Assembly (NCBI RefSeq): GCF_037975245.1
Contig: NC_092580.1
Location: 4,254,501 to 4,318,500, forward strand
Reading direction: 5' to 3'
DNA: 64,000 nucleotides
From: Apostichopus japonicus
Taxonomy: Eukaryota > Echinodermata > Holothuroidea > Aspidochirotida > Stichopodidae
Below are positions 9,734 to 23,075 of the stretch, one piece after another (positions within the stretch are counted from its first letter, which is position 1; each line of letters starts with the position of its first letter). The translations under genes were made by a program, and so were the position numbers. The notes beneath the pieces are model-generated. The model saw nothing but the letters and a program-made list of their open reading frames with translations, was not told the DNA's origin and searched no databases.

Positions 9734-12700
9734 ATGGGAGAGTCCAACAATGTACTGGCAAGTTCAGCCATGTCTGCATCATACAACATGGTGCTACAGG
9801 TAAATATTGAAACTTTATAGTTCCTTACATTAGTAACTCTGTATTATTAACCACAAAATGATCACTAAAATTGAATTCCTTCATAAATTTGTTACTGTGT
9901 ACTGTGTGGTTTAGTTATACTCAACTTTAGAAATACTTAAGTTAATTAATATTAAATAACAGTACATCCATAAATCTAGTAATAATCTTTCTTATTTTGA
10001 AACATAAATCTTGGACAACCAAATTTGCTGTTTGGATGACCAAAGAGTGAGAAAAACTCCTTAAAAATTTGCCCTGCATATACCCTTCACAAGTTAGTGT
10101 ACGCTTATGTAGTAACTGTTCATAAAATGGGGAGTCGGGGTAGTAAGGGGAAGTATATGACATCAATTTCAGCTGTGCAGAAGCAGTGTTGTGGAGGGTG
10201 TTACATTCAAACCTCTATGATGGGTGTTCAAAGCAACAGCTTTATATTGGATAATGGACAATCAACTCTACTGCCGCAGCTTTTGTGATGTCTTAACAGA
10301 ACAAAGTTCATCAATTGTATGTTGCATATTGCTATATTCCTTTAAAACTTTACTTTACAATGTATTTCCAACTTGTTGCCAACTACAGTAAGTTTATACT
10401 GAAGAGACAACTCTCAGTTTAATAGCAAAGTTATATGAGCGTACGTATTCCAGTTTAACTGAAAGCTTCAACAGTCAAAGAGAAATCATCTTTTTTATGA
10501 GTGTATAAAGTGTTATTATGGTTCTTTAATTTCTTTACCTGATACTTCCTCTCTCTACAGATCATGTTCCGTGTGATGACATTTCTACTGAATGCTTTCA
10601 TTTTGAGGAACAGATATGTTACAGAGGATATGTTGGGAGTTGTTAATGTCAGGTATGATTGAAACTGTCTTTAAAATTTTTTAGTTGAAGTTTTAGTTTC
10701 TCGACTGTGTCACAGAATGAATAATTAGTTGTTTCTTTATAGAGGTTGTATGAGTTTATGTTTAATAGTTTGATACAACTTAATAGAGTAGCTGTAAGGC
10801 ATAGAGAGATGGGTAAGAGACACAGATTCAAATGTACATGGCAAGGGTATGCCCCAGCACTACCCAACATCTTCATCTCAATATCTTTCTCCTCACACAC
10901 AATTTATTTATTTCAAATGACAAAATGCCACCAGTGAATCTAGACAGAATGTCTAACTGGATGCTCTATGATATAAGCAGGGAAAACGTATGGCGGAACA
11001 TTTTATACCCTATAAGCATGATTAGACTATATAGCATACTGTAGTCAGAGCTTTCACATCCTTTTTGGGGGGCTTCATTTTCATTTTCAGACTAACTCTT
11101 CTCTATTCAACTATTCTATTTGTGGCGAGGGAGGCCTTCAGAAGAGCATGTCTGAGTCAGAAAGAAAGTCAAAAGTGGCAGCAGACGATTAACTTAATCT
11201 GGTGCAAGTAGGTACCTTTAGCTAACCTCACCATTGGGTGACCCACTTTTAATGCACCGTCAATGCCTTTAAAGTAAAGAAGGTTTTCTCTTTCTTTCAG
11301 TAAGATGGCAAAATGGCTAAACAGTCACAGCACAATTATCACATATCATTATTCAAAATAAGTTGTCATTTCATTTTCATTTTCAGTGGGAATGTCCCTA
11401 TCCTTGAGTTATGGGCATCACTTCTTATTTCTAATGTGTTTTTTTGTCTGAGCTTTTTGAATAGAATATGACAAAACAATACCAACAAAGTTCACTGGCA
11501 CCTTGAAAAAGTTTGATGAGTGTAGGACAGGTTTTCTCAACCTTATACAATTAAATACTAAATTCAAGTTAGTTTTGATGTCAAAGAATTTAACACTTTA
11601 CACCCATATTATACTGAATAGAATTTTCCTTCAAAAGAAATACATACATGTTGGGATATATAACTCCTCTTAAAGAACATTTGATAGAATTACCTCACAT
11701 GTCTTTTTTTTTTTAATATAATCTTTTTAATCAGTCTTCCATTAGGTATTATAAGCGGTGCAGTCTTTGGGTTTGTTTGGTCCACCCAGCTGGAGACACC
11801 TGATCCAGAAGTCATCCCTCACTACCATCTGGCCGTTCTAATCTTTGCAACTTCAGCTGTTTTGGAACTTCTTGCAGAACCACTATGGGTGCTTGGGCAA
11901 GCATTCCTCTTTGTCAAACTTAAGGTTAGTTTGTTAAAGATTTCTGCCTGCTCTTCTTGCCTATTTCCCTACATTCTTCTTCCCTTCACCATCCCTACCC
12001 ATCCCCCACCCTCTCCCACTTTACTTCATCTCCAAAGAAACAGCTGAAGTTAATACTGTAACCAAGGGCGTAGGAACCGGGGGGGCTGGGGGGCGCCAGC
12101 CCCCCCCAGTGAAAAATGTGGAGGGGCGGAAGTATCATTCCGACCCCCACTTCGCAAGTCAAAAAACCCCTTTTTCATTTCCAAATGAGAAAAAAAATCT
12201 CATTTGGAGCACCAAATTGCATCTAAGGCCAGGTGAAAATACAAAATTAAGTTTACAAAATGGAGTGGGTGTTGAAGTGTGCTATATTGCACCAAATTGC
12301 ATCTGAGGCCACCTGGAAATGCAAAAAAATCCAAAGGGGAGGGGGATCCCCCTCCCCTTAGACCCCTCCCCCAGGCCGGACATCAGTCTTCAGCCCCCCC
12401 CCACTCAAAAGTAACTTCCTACGCCACTGACTGTAACTAAGATTCATGTTTTACATACATTAAGAAGCAGTCCCTATCCCTAAACAATGATAGCGCCCCC
12501 TAACGTCAAATTGTTGCAGTGTAGGTCAGTGGTTCTCCACAGGCCTATCCAGTGCATTGATCTACAATCGTGCACTCAACAGGTTTCTACAGGATCTTAA
12601 GGCTCAAAGCTGTAGCACCGTGTTGGCCTACCCTGCTGCCCATGACTCAATATAGATATGGTGAGATTTTGATTCTGTATGACTCTTTGCTCCTCCTCCT

Positions 12701-15700
12701 ACCGATGTGCCCCTCTTGAACTTGATACTACTTTCCTCTGGTTTGGTTGCCTCAGTAGTCTTCTGTATTCAGTAGGTGGTAATATAAAGCCTAACACTGA
12801 ATAGTACTTCACATTACACACTACTAGTTGTCTTCTTTGATTGAAATGGTTCATCCAATGTTTAAAGTACTTAGTTCTTTGGTGATATCTGCCCAGGCCT
12901 GAATATTATTATCACATGCAATCTTCGACACTACTCTGTCTCTTCATTATTGTACAGTATTTTGGAACAGAATTTGATATTGATGTAATACCCTGGTGTT
13001 ATTGCACTGTTTTGTTCTTTTCTGAATAGGTTCTAATAGAGGGCATAGCTATCGCTGGACGATGTTTGTTAACTGTAGTACTGGTGGTCTTCTTTCCTCA
13101 GCTTGGTATACTAGCATTTTGCTTTGCTCAGGTAAGGAAGGTATCAAACTTTGTTAATAGCTGGATGCTGAGTGCCTAATCTAGGATAACCATATTTCAT
13201 CTGAAGAAAAGGAGGAAATTTTGCCACCGTCTGGGGGAGGGGGGTTAAGTTGAGGGGTTTCCCCCTCCTCTTTGTTGGACAAAATAAATCAATTTTGAAG
13301 GATACCTACATGAAAAGGTAACAAAATTGCAATGTGCCTAATAAGATCAGAATGGTTAAATGGGTGTTGCTATTTACAATCTGCCTGTCTGTACTCAGAG
13401 ATTCAATAGCTTGATGACCAAACAACTGTGGAGAAAGCTTTGCTATCCTATTTAATACAACTTTTGTCAGAAGTACAACTACTTGATAGTATGTGATAGT
13501 ATACACTTCACACTTGACTACTTTCTCAAGTACTAAAAGAAGTTGAAGATATGCTTCCAATATCAAAACATTACAGTTGTACTAAACCAAATTGTTTTGA
13601 GATGATGAAAAAACAGTAAAATAAATGCAAGTTTCCCTTTAACAAATAGCAAATCCAAATGGAATTAAGATTCTTCTCAACAACATTGCACAGTAGCAGT
13701 TGTTAGCAGATAATCTGTTTGGCTTCCGTGAGACTTTGCACAATGTAACCTAAAGTTTTAACTTCTCATGAATATTAATTGGATCAACAGCTAGACCTTT
13801 GAACTGCAGAGATTTGATCCCGAATCAAATATATGAATGTTCAAACTTTCAATTCAAGACATCTTTTTACTACTGTCGTTTCTGCATCAAACTTTGCAAA
13901 ACTTGTTAATTTCCACATCCAGCATTGCAAAGCCAGCTTATTTGATGAATGCAAAGGTCTATGACAAATGTTCCCTGACACTTGTTTCCATGGCAATGTA
14001 ACTGAAAACTCAAACAAATCACTGATATGGCCCAACCCAGCCAAACCAAACCAACCAAATGATTTTTGGTTGCTTCTTGGTTATTTGAAATAGAAGAAAT
14101 GCATCAGTGATGACATGATAAAAACTTGAAGAAACAGTCAATTTCAACTTAATTTAATCTTTCTCTCTTTTCTTTCCAGCTTTGTTTCACAATCCTCTTT
14201 GTTGGGTTGTATTACCTCTACTTCTTGCGATACATCATCCATTCTTCTAAGAAAGATGATGAATTTCCTCTCAAGAAAATCCAAGATTTCTTTCCTCGGA
14301 GAATTCCAAACGAGGTATTTCCTCTTATAAGTAAAATATCGTCTTTGTGGTTCTTCCTGTTCTATGCAGGATTCAAAGAGAGACAACACAATGTTCAACA
14401 AAATTTTGTAATTTGAGAACATATAGCAACATGTACAGGATGAGAGAACAGACCTGGGAATTCTGTTCAAACTTCCCAATGTTCTCATGTTTAGCCATGT
14501 AGATGAACAACAAAACAATTTTATTCTTCATTTTCAGTTACTTAATTGTTTTGGTATGTGCATGCACAAGTCTGTGAACATGAAAAAGATACTACACACT
14601 CACCCAATGTGTCAATGCGGGCATCATTGACACATTGAGAGAACTTAGGGGATTGAATGGGGGGTGATTGTCTTCATTTACTTAAGTCATCTAGTCATAA
14701 CTATTACTTTAAGTCATAACTATTTACTTAAGTCATCATGAGTTCATATCTTTAGTATTAGTTTTAGTATTCTGCTGTCGGCATCCTGATTTTTTGTGGT
14801 TTCACCACAAAAAAAACAAAGTTAGAAAATGAAAGAAAAATGTAAGAACAATGAAACAAATCAACAGTATAAGTGGATGCTTCGTATTGAAAGTACCCTT
14901 CTTTGTGTCTGTAAATGACTAGACAGTTTGGTATTTCATTCACCTATAGACCTGTCTCCCAAGTGAAGTTTTATTGTAAATGTAATCTTAAGAAGGTAAT
15001 TTAACTTTCTTTAAACCATGTCTACACCTCATGGTCATGTTATATTCATGTGGTTTTTTTTTTATTTTTTTTATTTTGGTTCCCCTTCTGTGTTAATAAC
15101 AGCCGTGGACAAGTTATGAGTTAGCTCTGCTCACATGGAGTTTCTTCAAGCAAGGATTCTTGAAGCAGTTACTGACCGAGGGTAAGAGACACGTTTCAGT
15201 TAAAAACGAATCATTTGATTTACCATCAGACTGTGGAATTCAATCTGTGGAATTTAATCTGGAAATGAACCGGACATCTAAGTTAGACCCTTGCAGAGAT
15301 CTGTGCATTCATTTTGCAAAACATTTTGCAAACCTGGATCACTAAACTTCCCCTTCTTATTTTAGCAACACTCTGTATAGGTATTGGCTTAATTTATTTT
15401 ATTGATATCATGTCAAATTCATATCTACCTTCACCAACTTAACCTTAGAAATGTCACATTAATGTTAACCATAGCAACAGTGACAGTCTCAGACTAAGTA
15501 TCCAAACCTTGTGTTATTGATCTGGTAGCCATGCATATTGAAGTATGAGTGTGTGTTTTGCCATGGGGGTGGGGGGGGGGGAGAGGGGAGGAGGTTGTTG
15601 CTTTTGTTATGTTCTTATTGTCATCTTTTTTTGTCATTGCCAGGTGAGCGATATGTCATGACCCTCTTCAACGTCCTCAGTTTTGCTAATCAAGGGATCT

Positions 15701-18700
15701 ACGACACCATCAACAACCTGGGCTCGTTAGCGGCACGGTTTATCTTCCTGCCTATCGAAGAGAGTGGATATCTCTTCTTTGCCCAGACATTAGTAAGAGA
15801 TGTAGACGTAAATAAACAGCCAAAGGTATAAAAACAAAGATATATTGATGCCCATATCCTGTCATTGTCAAATGGGAACAACTCACCCAGATTTACCTGC
15901 AGACAACTGGGACGTTTTTAATTATACTCTTGAATAAAGAGCCCTAAAATTGTCTACAAAGAGTATTCAATGATCTAAATATGCAACAGTCTGTACTTGG
16001 CAAATAGGCAACAAAACCAAAATTTACCTGCATACAATTATTTGTGATTATACTCTTAAAAGGAAAACCCTGAAATTGTCTACAAAGAATATTAAATAGC
16101 CCTATTTTCCAAATGAATTGGCAATGGTCTATCCTTATCAAAAAGGAAACAAAACCAAATTTACCTGTATACAGCCTGGTTATTTGTGATTATAAACTCT
16201 TCAACTTCTATTGACTTTGAGAACTTTTCAACGGTATGTCTTAACGTTTACTATTGTTTTTCAGGAATCAATAGATTTAGCTTCATCTGTGTTGAAATGT
16301 CTTCTTAAAGTTGTGGTTCTAATCGGAGTTATTATTTGGGTGTTTGGTGCAGCATACAGCTACCTCCTACTGGATATTTATGCTGGTTCTCTTCTCAGCA
16401 CAGAACCGGGTGAGTAACCAATTATGTCATATCTTTAAGATATTGTTTGTTCTTTATAGTAAGTTCAACGTTTTTGTACAGAAAATAATTCTTTTTTTAA
16501 TGTATGTGACGTCTAATCAGCAAGGCCAAAATCAATGTCTCTCTTTAAGGATGAAAAACATTTTTGGGGTTAAAAAAATAAAATAAAAAATTTATAAAAT
16601 GATTAAAAAAAAGCCACCAAATGATGTCTGGTCCTAGTGGATACTACAAATATTGTTAGAGTTGCTACTATTATCCAAAATGAGATTCAAGCCCGAATAT
16701 ATGCGATTAAATTATTCAAGTTTCCCTGGACTAAAGATTTGAAATGGAAGCTTTACCTTGCAAAGTAAGGGCAGTCCCTATCACTGGAGATCGCAATGCA
16801 TTATTCTGCAGTCAATACAAATTTTATTTGAAATTTGCAAGAGACTTTCCGGTGCTATGGCTCCACTGTTGTGATACTGTGATGTTTAAACTGGAAGGAT
16901 CTGCTCCCCCTTCTCCCTACCCCTTGCCCCTCCACTCCCCTTCTCCCTACCCCTTCCCCCTCCACTCCCCCTCCCCATTGGAAGGTTTTATCATTTTTTT
17001 CCCCTTGCTACAGGTCCAACTCTTCTGAAGTGGTTTTCTTTCTATGTCCTGTTGTTGGCCATCAACGGAACTACTGAATGCTTTGTATTTGCAGCAATGA
17101 GCCAAGAACAAGTGGATAGGTATTTCTTTTGTAGCTTATAGTTTTTGAATATTTATTACAGATACACACTTACTATAAAAGTCAATTGTTTTCATTTTCT
17201 CTTTGTACAAAGATATTGTAATTACATAAAAAGAATAAAAATTAAATAAACAATTTTTGTTATGCACTTGGTTGCCAGATTCATGAAAAATCTTTATATT
17301 GTGGTAATATTTTGAGAAATAGGTCACTCTTTTCACTCATTGGATAATAAAAGATAATTGTTTTGATTATGTGTCTCTTTGTTTTACAAGAAATCAAGTA
17401 TATTGTACTTTGTTTTACAGGTATAATGAATACAAAGTTTTTTTTTTCTTCTTCTCCAGATATAATAAAAAGATGTTACTCTTCTCGGTACTATTCTTAA
17501 TATCATCTTGGTATTTAACTAAAACTATAGGCAGTGTTGGATTCATCTTGGCCAACTGTCTCAATATGTCTGCAAGAATTTCTCATAGGTAAATACAAAA
17601 AAATTACAAGTTTTTGTTCCTTGGTTTTGATTAAACCCATGTCAGCATAATTGATATATATATATATATATATATATATGAGTTGAAATCATGTTGGCTC
17701 ATGTTGAAACAATGCTTTGATCTCAAAAGGCTCTGAAAGATTGACCCTGATTCAGAAAACTGCAACATCCGTATTTGATGAATGTCTCGTCTGATTTAAA
17801 AACATATCTGCCATGCAAAACATTTCTTTCCATTGTTATTGACTGTAACATGAGATGTCAAAATTAGTAATATAAAAAAAAAAAATGATAGCCCAATCAG
17901 GCAATAATTTGTGGTGTTCACCAAAATGTTATGCAAATGTCAAATTATCTACTAGGGCAGAGGTGAGTAGAAGCTTTTTGTATAAACATCAGCGCACAGA
18001 TTTCTTTTTCTTTTATCTCTCTTTGTTTTTCTGCAAGGTAATCTTAGTAAATGTAATGTGGCCTGTTTAAGTTAATGTCTTAACTATCTTTTAACTTTCC
18101 AGAATCCTCTTTATAACTTTCTTCACCTTTAGCATATATTTCACAAGAAACTACTTTAAAGACAGTTCTTACCGACCACTCAGGGGATTGATACCGTCTT
18201 GGCCAGTCCTAGCTGTGTGTATACTGTCATATCTGGTCACCAAGTATTCTGAGGTTTGTAAAACATTTTTTTATTTTGTATTCTCTCCAATATTAGAATA
18301 TTGCTAAAGATTCTGATATTACCCTCTCGTCAACATTTTTGAAAGTTTAATTTCATCTTCTTAGTTTCTTATAATAAATAAGACTTCAGGGAATTAACTG
18401 AAAGACTTTGTATGAAATGCTAAAAATTATAAGAAAAGTGAAGAAATTTGCTATTTCCATTTTGAAATTTAGGAACAACAGTTTGGAATTTTATGTTAAA
18501 TATGTTTTATCTGTAGATTTTTATTTAAAGCATTGATTTATATTAACTGCACCATTCACTATTCTCAATAACATGGAAATTGTCCTCTCTGCACTCCCAT
18601 AATATGAGGAGCATATGAAGCATTCTGGTGACACAAGAAATAAGTCATAAGATCACAGAGGTGTCACATCAGTAATTAAAACAGTTTTTTGTGTTTGTAA

Positions 18701-20143
18701 ACCACTCAGTATAATCCTATCACACTTTAATTTCAGATATACCTAGCCTACCAATGCATGGTTATTTCTATGTATAAAAAAAAACTTTTTCGCTTGCTCT
18801 TTTATTACGTTTAAATCGGTCCATTTCCAATGATGTATTCTAAACCAAACTTGCTCACACTTCATCAGTATTTATCAAATATTTTTTTCCAAAATTGAGA
18901 TTATGTTTTGTAAATGGATTCAAGTTGCCCCTCGAACTGCAACATTAAAAACCCAAATGGGAATTTTCACCATTTCCAGAGACCAGCAAAATCAGTTACG
19001 ATTTATGATTTATGATTTAAATCAACTAAACTGTGCTAATTTACTTTGAATCCAATGATATTGTTTTACTCTATACTGCCATTACAACAGTGGTTCAAAT
19101 CACCTCAGAACACTCTTAAACCTATTGCACTAATGTTAACATTGTAAACACACACATTAATCAGTAACAAGGCTTTTGCTTGACAACGTTACTAACTCTC
19201 AAGGCTAAAGCTGACCTTGTTGAATCTTCTAGAGAGTTCTTGCAGACAACTGGGCAAGTAACTTAAAGTGTGGGACATGAAAAATGGTTATTAAAACAAC
19301 AGATTTTTCCAAAAGTGAAGTCAAATAAAATGCATGAATTTACTGGCATTTCACATCGCAGCAAAGTGCAGTGAAAACACTTTTACAATTTAGTATGAAT
19401 TGTAAAGTGAATCTTTGTTTTCAACTTTGTTCTTGAGAAGTCTTATGATTGGAAACAGTGGATAAAAGCATCTGATGATGTGGAATAGATTCATTATATC
19501 AATCAATAATATCTAAAAAGCTATAATGAAATTGAAACACTGTTTGTTTATGTGACAAAAGAGGAAGGGAGTTAGTGAGATGGAAAATATGATATATGAT
19601 TACTGAAATGTACACAGGTTACTGCTATCTATGGGATTCAATATTAAAACGGAATATTGAATTAAGGAAAAATCATTCCTCTAATACTTGGAACTGCTTT
19701 CCTTTTTAGTTTTCATGGGAATTTGATAAGACTACATATCCAAATGCATTGAAGCATTATTGGAATCTTGTACTGTTCAAAAACTAGAGAAAGAAAACGG
19801 CTGTATTTGGTGTACTATTTATATCATTCAGACAGTTTAAGAAACCTCTATGGAAATTTCAGTTGTCATAGAATCTGTCTACGTTTCCTCTTTCCATTTC
19901 CGACAGTCACAATTCTGCTGTGAGCGGGGCTGGTTGTTTCGTTTTGTTCACGTTGGTGTCGGGGGAGTGTGTCTTCTACTCGTAATAGCTACCATACTAA
20001 TTACAGAGAAAGAACTGATCTCATTTATCACCGAGCAGTGGAGGACCAGACAAAAATCAAAGGTGGCAGAAAACACAAAAAGCTCAACGAAAGATCGCAA
20101 CAGCTCGTCGAGAGGTGGGGAAGACGCCAAGAAGAGCAGATGA
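9734..20143 (+). CDS. RFT1: RFT1, ER lipid-linked oligosaccharide protein (13 exons, complete)
   Basis: Coding exons: 9734-9799, 10561-10652, 11091-11207, 11735-11924, 13030-13131, 14180-14314, 15103-15181, 15644-15825, 16265-16409, 17014-17119, 17460-17588, 18103-18253 and 19907-20143. All introns are GT-AG, phases agree at every junction, and the total is 1731 nt (576 codons plus stop). The family holds about 540 residues in human. RFT1 is a multi-pass ER membrane protein of the MATE-like flippase superfamily, needed for Man5-dolichol oligosaccharide handling in N-glycosylation; its exact biochemical role is debated. Diagnostic stretches are FLLNAFILR and [13 protein letters not shown] (exons 2-3), [16 protein letters not shown] (exon 4), [13 protein letters not shown] and LTEGERYVMT (exons 7-8), [16 protein letters not shown] with PIEES (exon 8), and [13 protein letters not shown] (exon 11). 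The Lys/Ser-rich tail ends KKSR, which fits a di-lysine ER-retrieval signal. ATG 9734 is chosen because it gives the family N-terminus length. Confidence 0.95.
12063..12429. mobile_element. hAT-type MITE in RFT1 intron 4
   Basis: The 367-bp element has ends CAAGGGCGTAGG and, inverted, CAGTGGCGTAGG. It is flanked by an 8-bp direct duplication ACTGTAAC (12055-12062 and 12430-12437). The 8-bp duplication and CA-starting ends indicate a non-autonomous hAT element. The interior is G/C-tract rich and shares a block (GGGGAGGGG...TTAGACCCCTCCCCCAGG) with 32195-32235. No coding capacity. Confidence 0.88.
17654..17679. repeat. (AT)n microsatellite, RFT1 intron 11
   Basis: A simple dinucleotide run of 13 units in the intron between RFT1 exons 11 and 12. 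Confidence 0.95.
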
Positions 20144-20364
20144 GAGTAATTAATGGTCACTGAAGAAGAAACAAGAGCATCGCTTACGGGAGTGGAAGGG
20201 GAGCTACCTTTCACAGTTTAATGCCTTCATCCCGTTCCTGCAATCAGAAGTCACAGGGATATTGTATTTTGCAAGAAATTGGTCAATCATTATCGCCCTA
20301 CTATAAGGGCTGTTTTATCTTTTCTTTTTCCAAGAATTGGCTAATATCAATAATTACAGATTTT

Positions 20365-20370
20365 AATAAA
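20365..20370 (+). promoter_or_regulatory. candidate polyadenylation signal of RFT1
   Basis: AATAAA occurs 222 bases after the RFT1 stop codon, the first canonical hexamer downstream that I see. The cleavage site is not known. Confidence 0.45.
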
Positions 20371-20890
20371 AAACCTTGTGAAAATGACATCATCCTGGTA
20401 TTTGTGCTTGTTTTGGCACAGGAAATATTTTCCCAAGCTTCTTACTGCCCCCCTTGCTGCCCCCCTCTCCCACACCCATTCACCAACCCACCATTTTAAC
20501 TTGTAGAACATTCCTGCACTTTTGGCTTTAAGTACCAGTAACAATAGGTATGAAAACAAATTTTCAGAAAGCAATGGATTTTATATTTTTTTGATTCTTT
20601 TATATTACTGACAAATTTCGTTGTGTGGCGCTATCGCTCAGTAAAACAGGATATGTTGCTATTAACTTGCTAAGTATTCAGCATATAACTAAAAAAGTTT
20701 GAAAGAAGAGGAAGTATGAGTTGAAGACTTAAGATTGCTTATTTGTTTGTGTTTCAATTTCCTGTTTATGCAGAATCTTTCCTCTGAATAACTGAGTAAA
20801 AATATAGCACAATTTTACAAAATGCTGGAAATGTATGTTTATTTTCTTTTCTTCGTTTTTTCATAATGTAAACAAATTATTATCCAAAAT

Positions 20891-22090
20891 CAGGGTTGGC
20901 ATTTACCCGGGAAAAACCTGTTTTTCCCACTAAGCGGTAAAAACCAGGTAAAAACCGGGAAAAACTGGTAAATACCGGTAAAAACCGCCTCCGTCTCGAA
21001 AACTAGTATTAATTGTCCGTAAAATGCAGGGTCATCAGTAGGCACGATATTGTTTCATGACAGGCATATTTTATTGAATATGGGAGTTTCTTAGCTTCAT
21101 TTTGAGCTATTTTATCACATTCTTATTCTACTTTTTGTGGAAAAAAGAGTATTTTTCGCATTGCACATGTATAGTTATTCTGTCACGATCTCTTTAGCAG
21201 TATGCATTGCCTATTGCCCAAACCATTATAGGTCTACACTGGGACATTCACCCCTCCTAAATTCTTCAGGCCTATTATGTGGCATGAACAGCCGAGGATA
21301 GAACGAAGTGGCGAACCATGGCATCCAAAGCCTCAAAGCATGGTTTCCCAAACCTGGGTTCGCGACCGCAACTGGGGTCGCGAAGCAATTCTTGTGGGGT
21401 CGCAGGCTTGTTTCAAAATATTAAAAAAAATCTGAGGGTACCCAAAATTTACCCGAATTTGAACGTTCGCAGTCAAAATCCTACAAAATTCACCCTGAAA
21501 ACTCATATTTAGGGTTTTATTAGCGGCCGTTCTAGCGTTTTTCCTGAGTGAATCTGGCGTTTTTTGCTCAATTGTCGCTGGCCACCCTGCTTCTGTATAT
21601 TCACTATATTGTTTTCACATACAACTACAGTACTGTACTACAGGTACATGTGGGCCTGCACAACTTCATTATTCCGGAGACACAAACTTGGGGTCGCGCT
21701 CGGATGGCGCTACATGAAATGGGGTCCCCGCCTTGAAAAGTTTGGGAACCACTGCTCTAGATAATGGAATTATGCATCTCGATAGGAAAATAAAGTTGGT
21801 TGATTTGAGCATCCAATATATTATTTATTTGAATTATTTATAATAGTCTAATCGGTAAACTCACAAGTTATAGATCATAGCTGTTCTTTGGATGTAACCC
21901 AACCCCCTACCATAAGATGCCATTTTCTTGTAGATTCTATGCTCCTCCACAAGTTCCACATGAGTTTTTAGGAATTCTATATAATTTGAGGTTTTTCCCA
22001 GTTTTTCCCACTTACAGGTGGGAAAAACCTCCCGGTAAAAACCGGTAAAAAACTTGTTTTTACCGGGGCGGTAAAAACCGGCCAACCCTG
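20891..22090. mobile_element. non-autonomous hAT element, 1200 bp
   Basis: Both ends carry CAGGGTTGGC in inverted orientation. An 8-bp duplication TCCAAAAT (20883-20890 and 22091-22098) flanks them. Both termini continue with diverged repeats of GGTAAAAACC and GGGAAAAACC. There is no transposase frame. It contains a second nested element at 21339-21754. The 8-bp duplication and CAGGG end support hAT. Confidence 0.85.
21339..21754. mobile_element. nested hAT-like MITE
   Basis: The right end, read inverted, begins CAGTGGTTCCCAAACTTT. The left end begins CATGGTTTCCCAAACC. This is the familiar terminus of a widespread hAT family. The interior repeats GGGGTCGCG. To the right lies CTCTAGAT, which matches the preferred hAT target, but the left flank no longer matches, so a target duplication is not confirmed. 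Confidence 0.65.
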
Positions 22091-22098
22091 TCCAAAAT

Positions 22099-22619
22099 AG
22101 AATATAATATTTTTGCAATTTTTTGCTTCATTTTTTCGATGAAGCCTTGAATTCAAAAGTGCATTGAAACAAAGAAAAGCAAGATGTACCCCATTTCAAA
22201 GATCAATCAAGTACAGGAATGGAAGGGACAGTAGAGCTTACAGAGAATGTGTGTGACGATAACCACCCATACTGTGATCCATTTGCTGGAGTTGAGTTTC
22301 ACTGAAACAACCATATTTAGTATTCAGGAACAAGATATTGACAGGGGTAGTTAAAGTATTGTGGAATATGTTTTCCTCTCAATGAATGTGGTTCACCTAC
22401 CACTAGAATACATCTCTTTAAATATTGTCAAGATATGAATACATTGATTGACTCGAAGATGATTATCAATGTGAATAAAAACGCAGCATAAAAGAAACAA
22501 TGCAAATAATTAAAAAAAATATTATATATATATATTATATATAAATAAAATAAGTAAAACCACAACCTTGTCCATCCCTTATTGGTGATGATGACTATCA
22601 ACCCCTTTGTGGGTCTGCT
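22099..22619. other. intergenic, no gene; AT microsatellite
   Basis: Only an imperfect (AT)n run near 22520-22550 is notable. No exon was recognised. Confidence 0.4.
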
Positions 22620-23075
22620 CAGGGGCGTAGCAGGGAGCAGCAAGGCCCCAGTGCAGCAATAGAAATGGGGTCCCAAAGAGAGTCCACCTTTGCATTCGCC
22701 TAACCAGGGTTTGGAATTGGATGAAATGAAGTTTAATAATTGGCACCTCTAAATGCCCTGATATTGCACTCTCAGGTTTTCCATGTTGATATTGAATTAC
22801 CCAGTGTGGTGGGTATTGGGAGCGAACTTTAAGAGCAGTATTGAATACTAAAGAAAATGAATAAAAATCATTTCATTGTTAAAACTTCCCATAGTTTGAC
22901 CCTAAAGAGTACATGGGGCCCATTTAGTTTACTTTCTACAAGTTTAATGCCAATACTAGCCGCTTCACTGGCCTACTTCTGTAGGCTGGCTTTGGCAGAT
23001 GGGAGGTTGTTGTTTTTTGGGGTGCTTTTCACCGGGCCCCTGTGCAACCACACCGGCCTAGTCACAACACTGGGC
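22620..23075. repeat. probable diverged element of the GGCGTAG family
   Basis: The left end (CAGGGGCGTAGC at 22620) and C/G-rich interior resemble the MITE at 12063-12429. The right end near 23075 (ACAACACTG) is degenerate and no target duplication is clear, so the limits are tentative. Confidence 0.35.
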
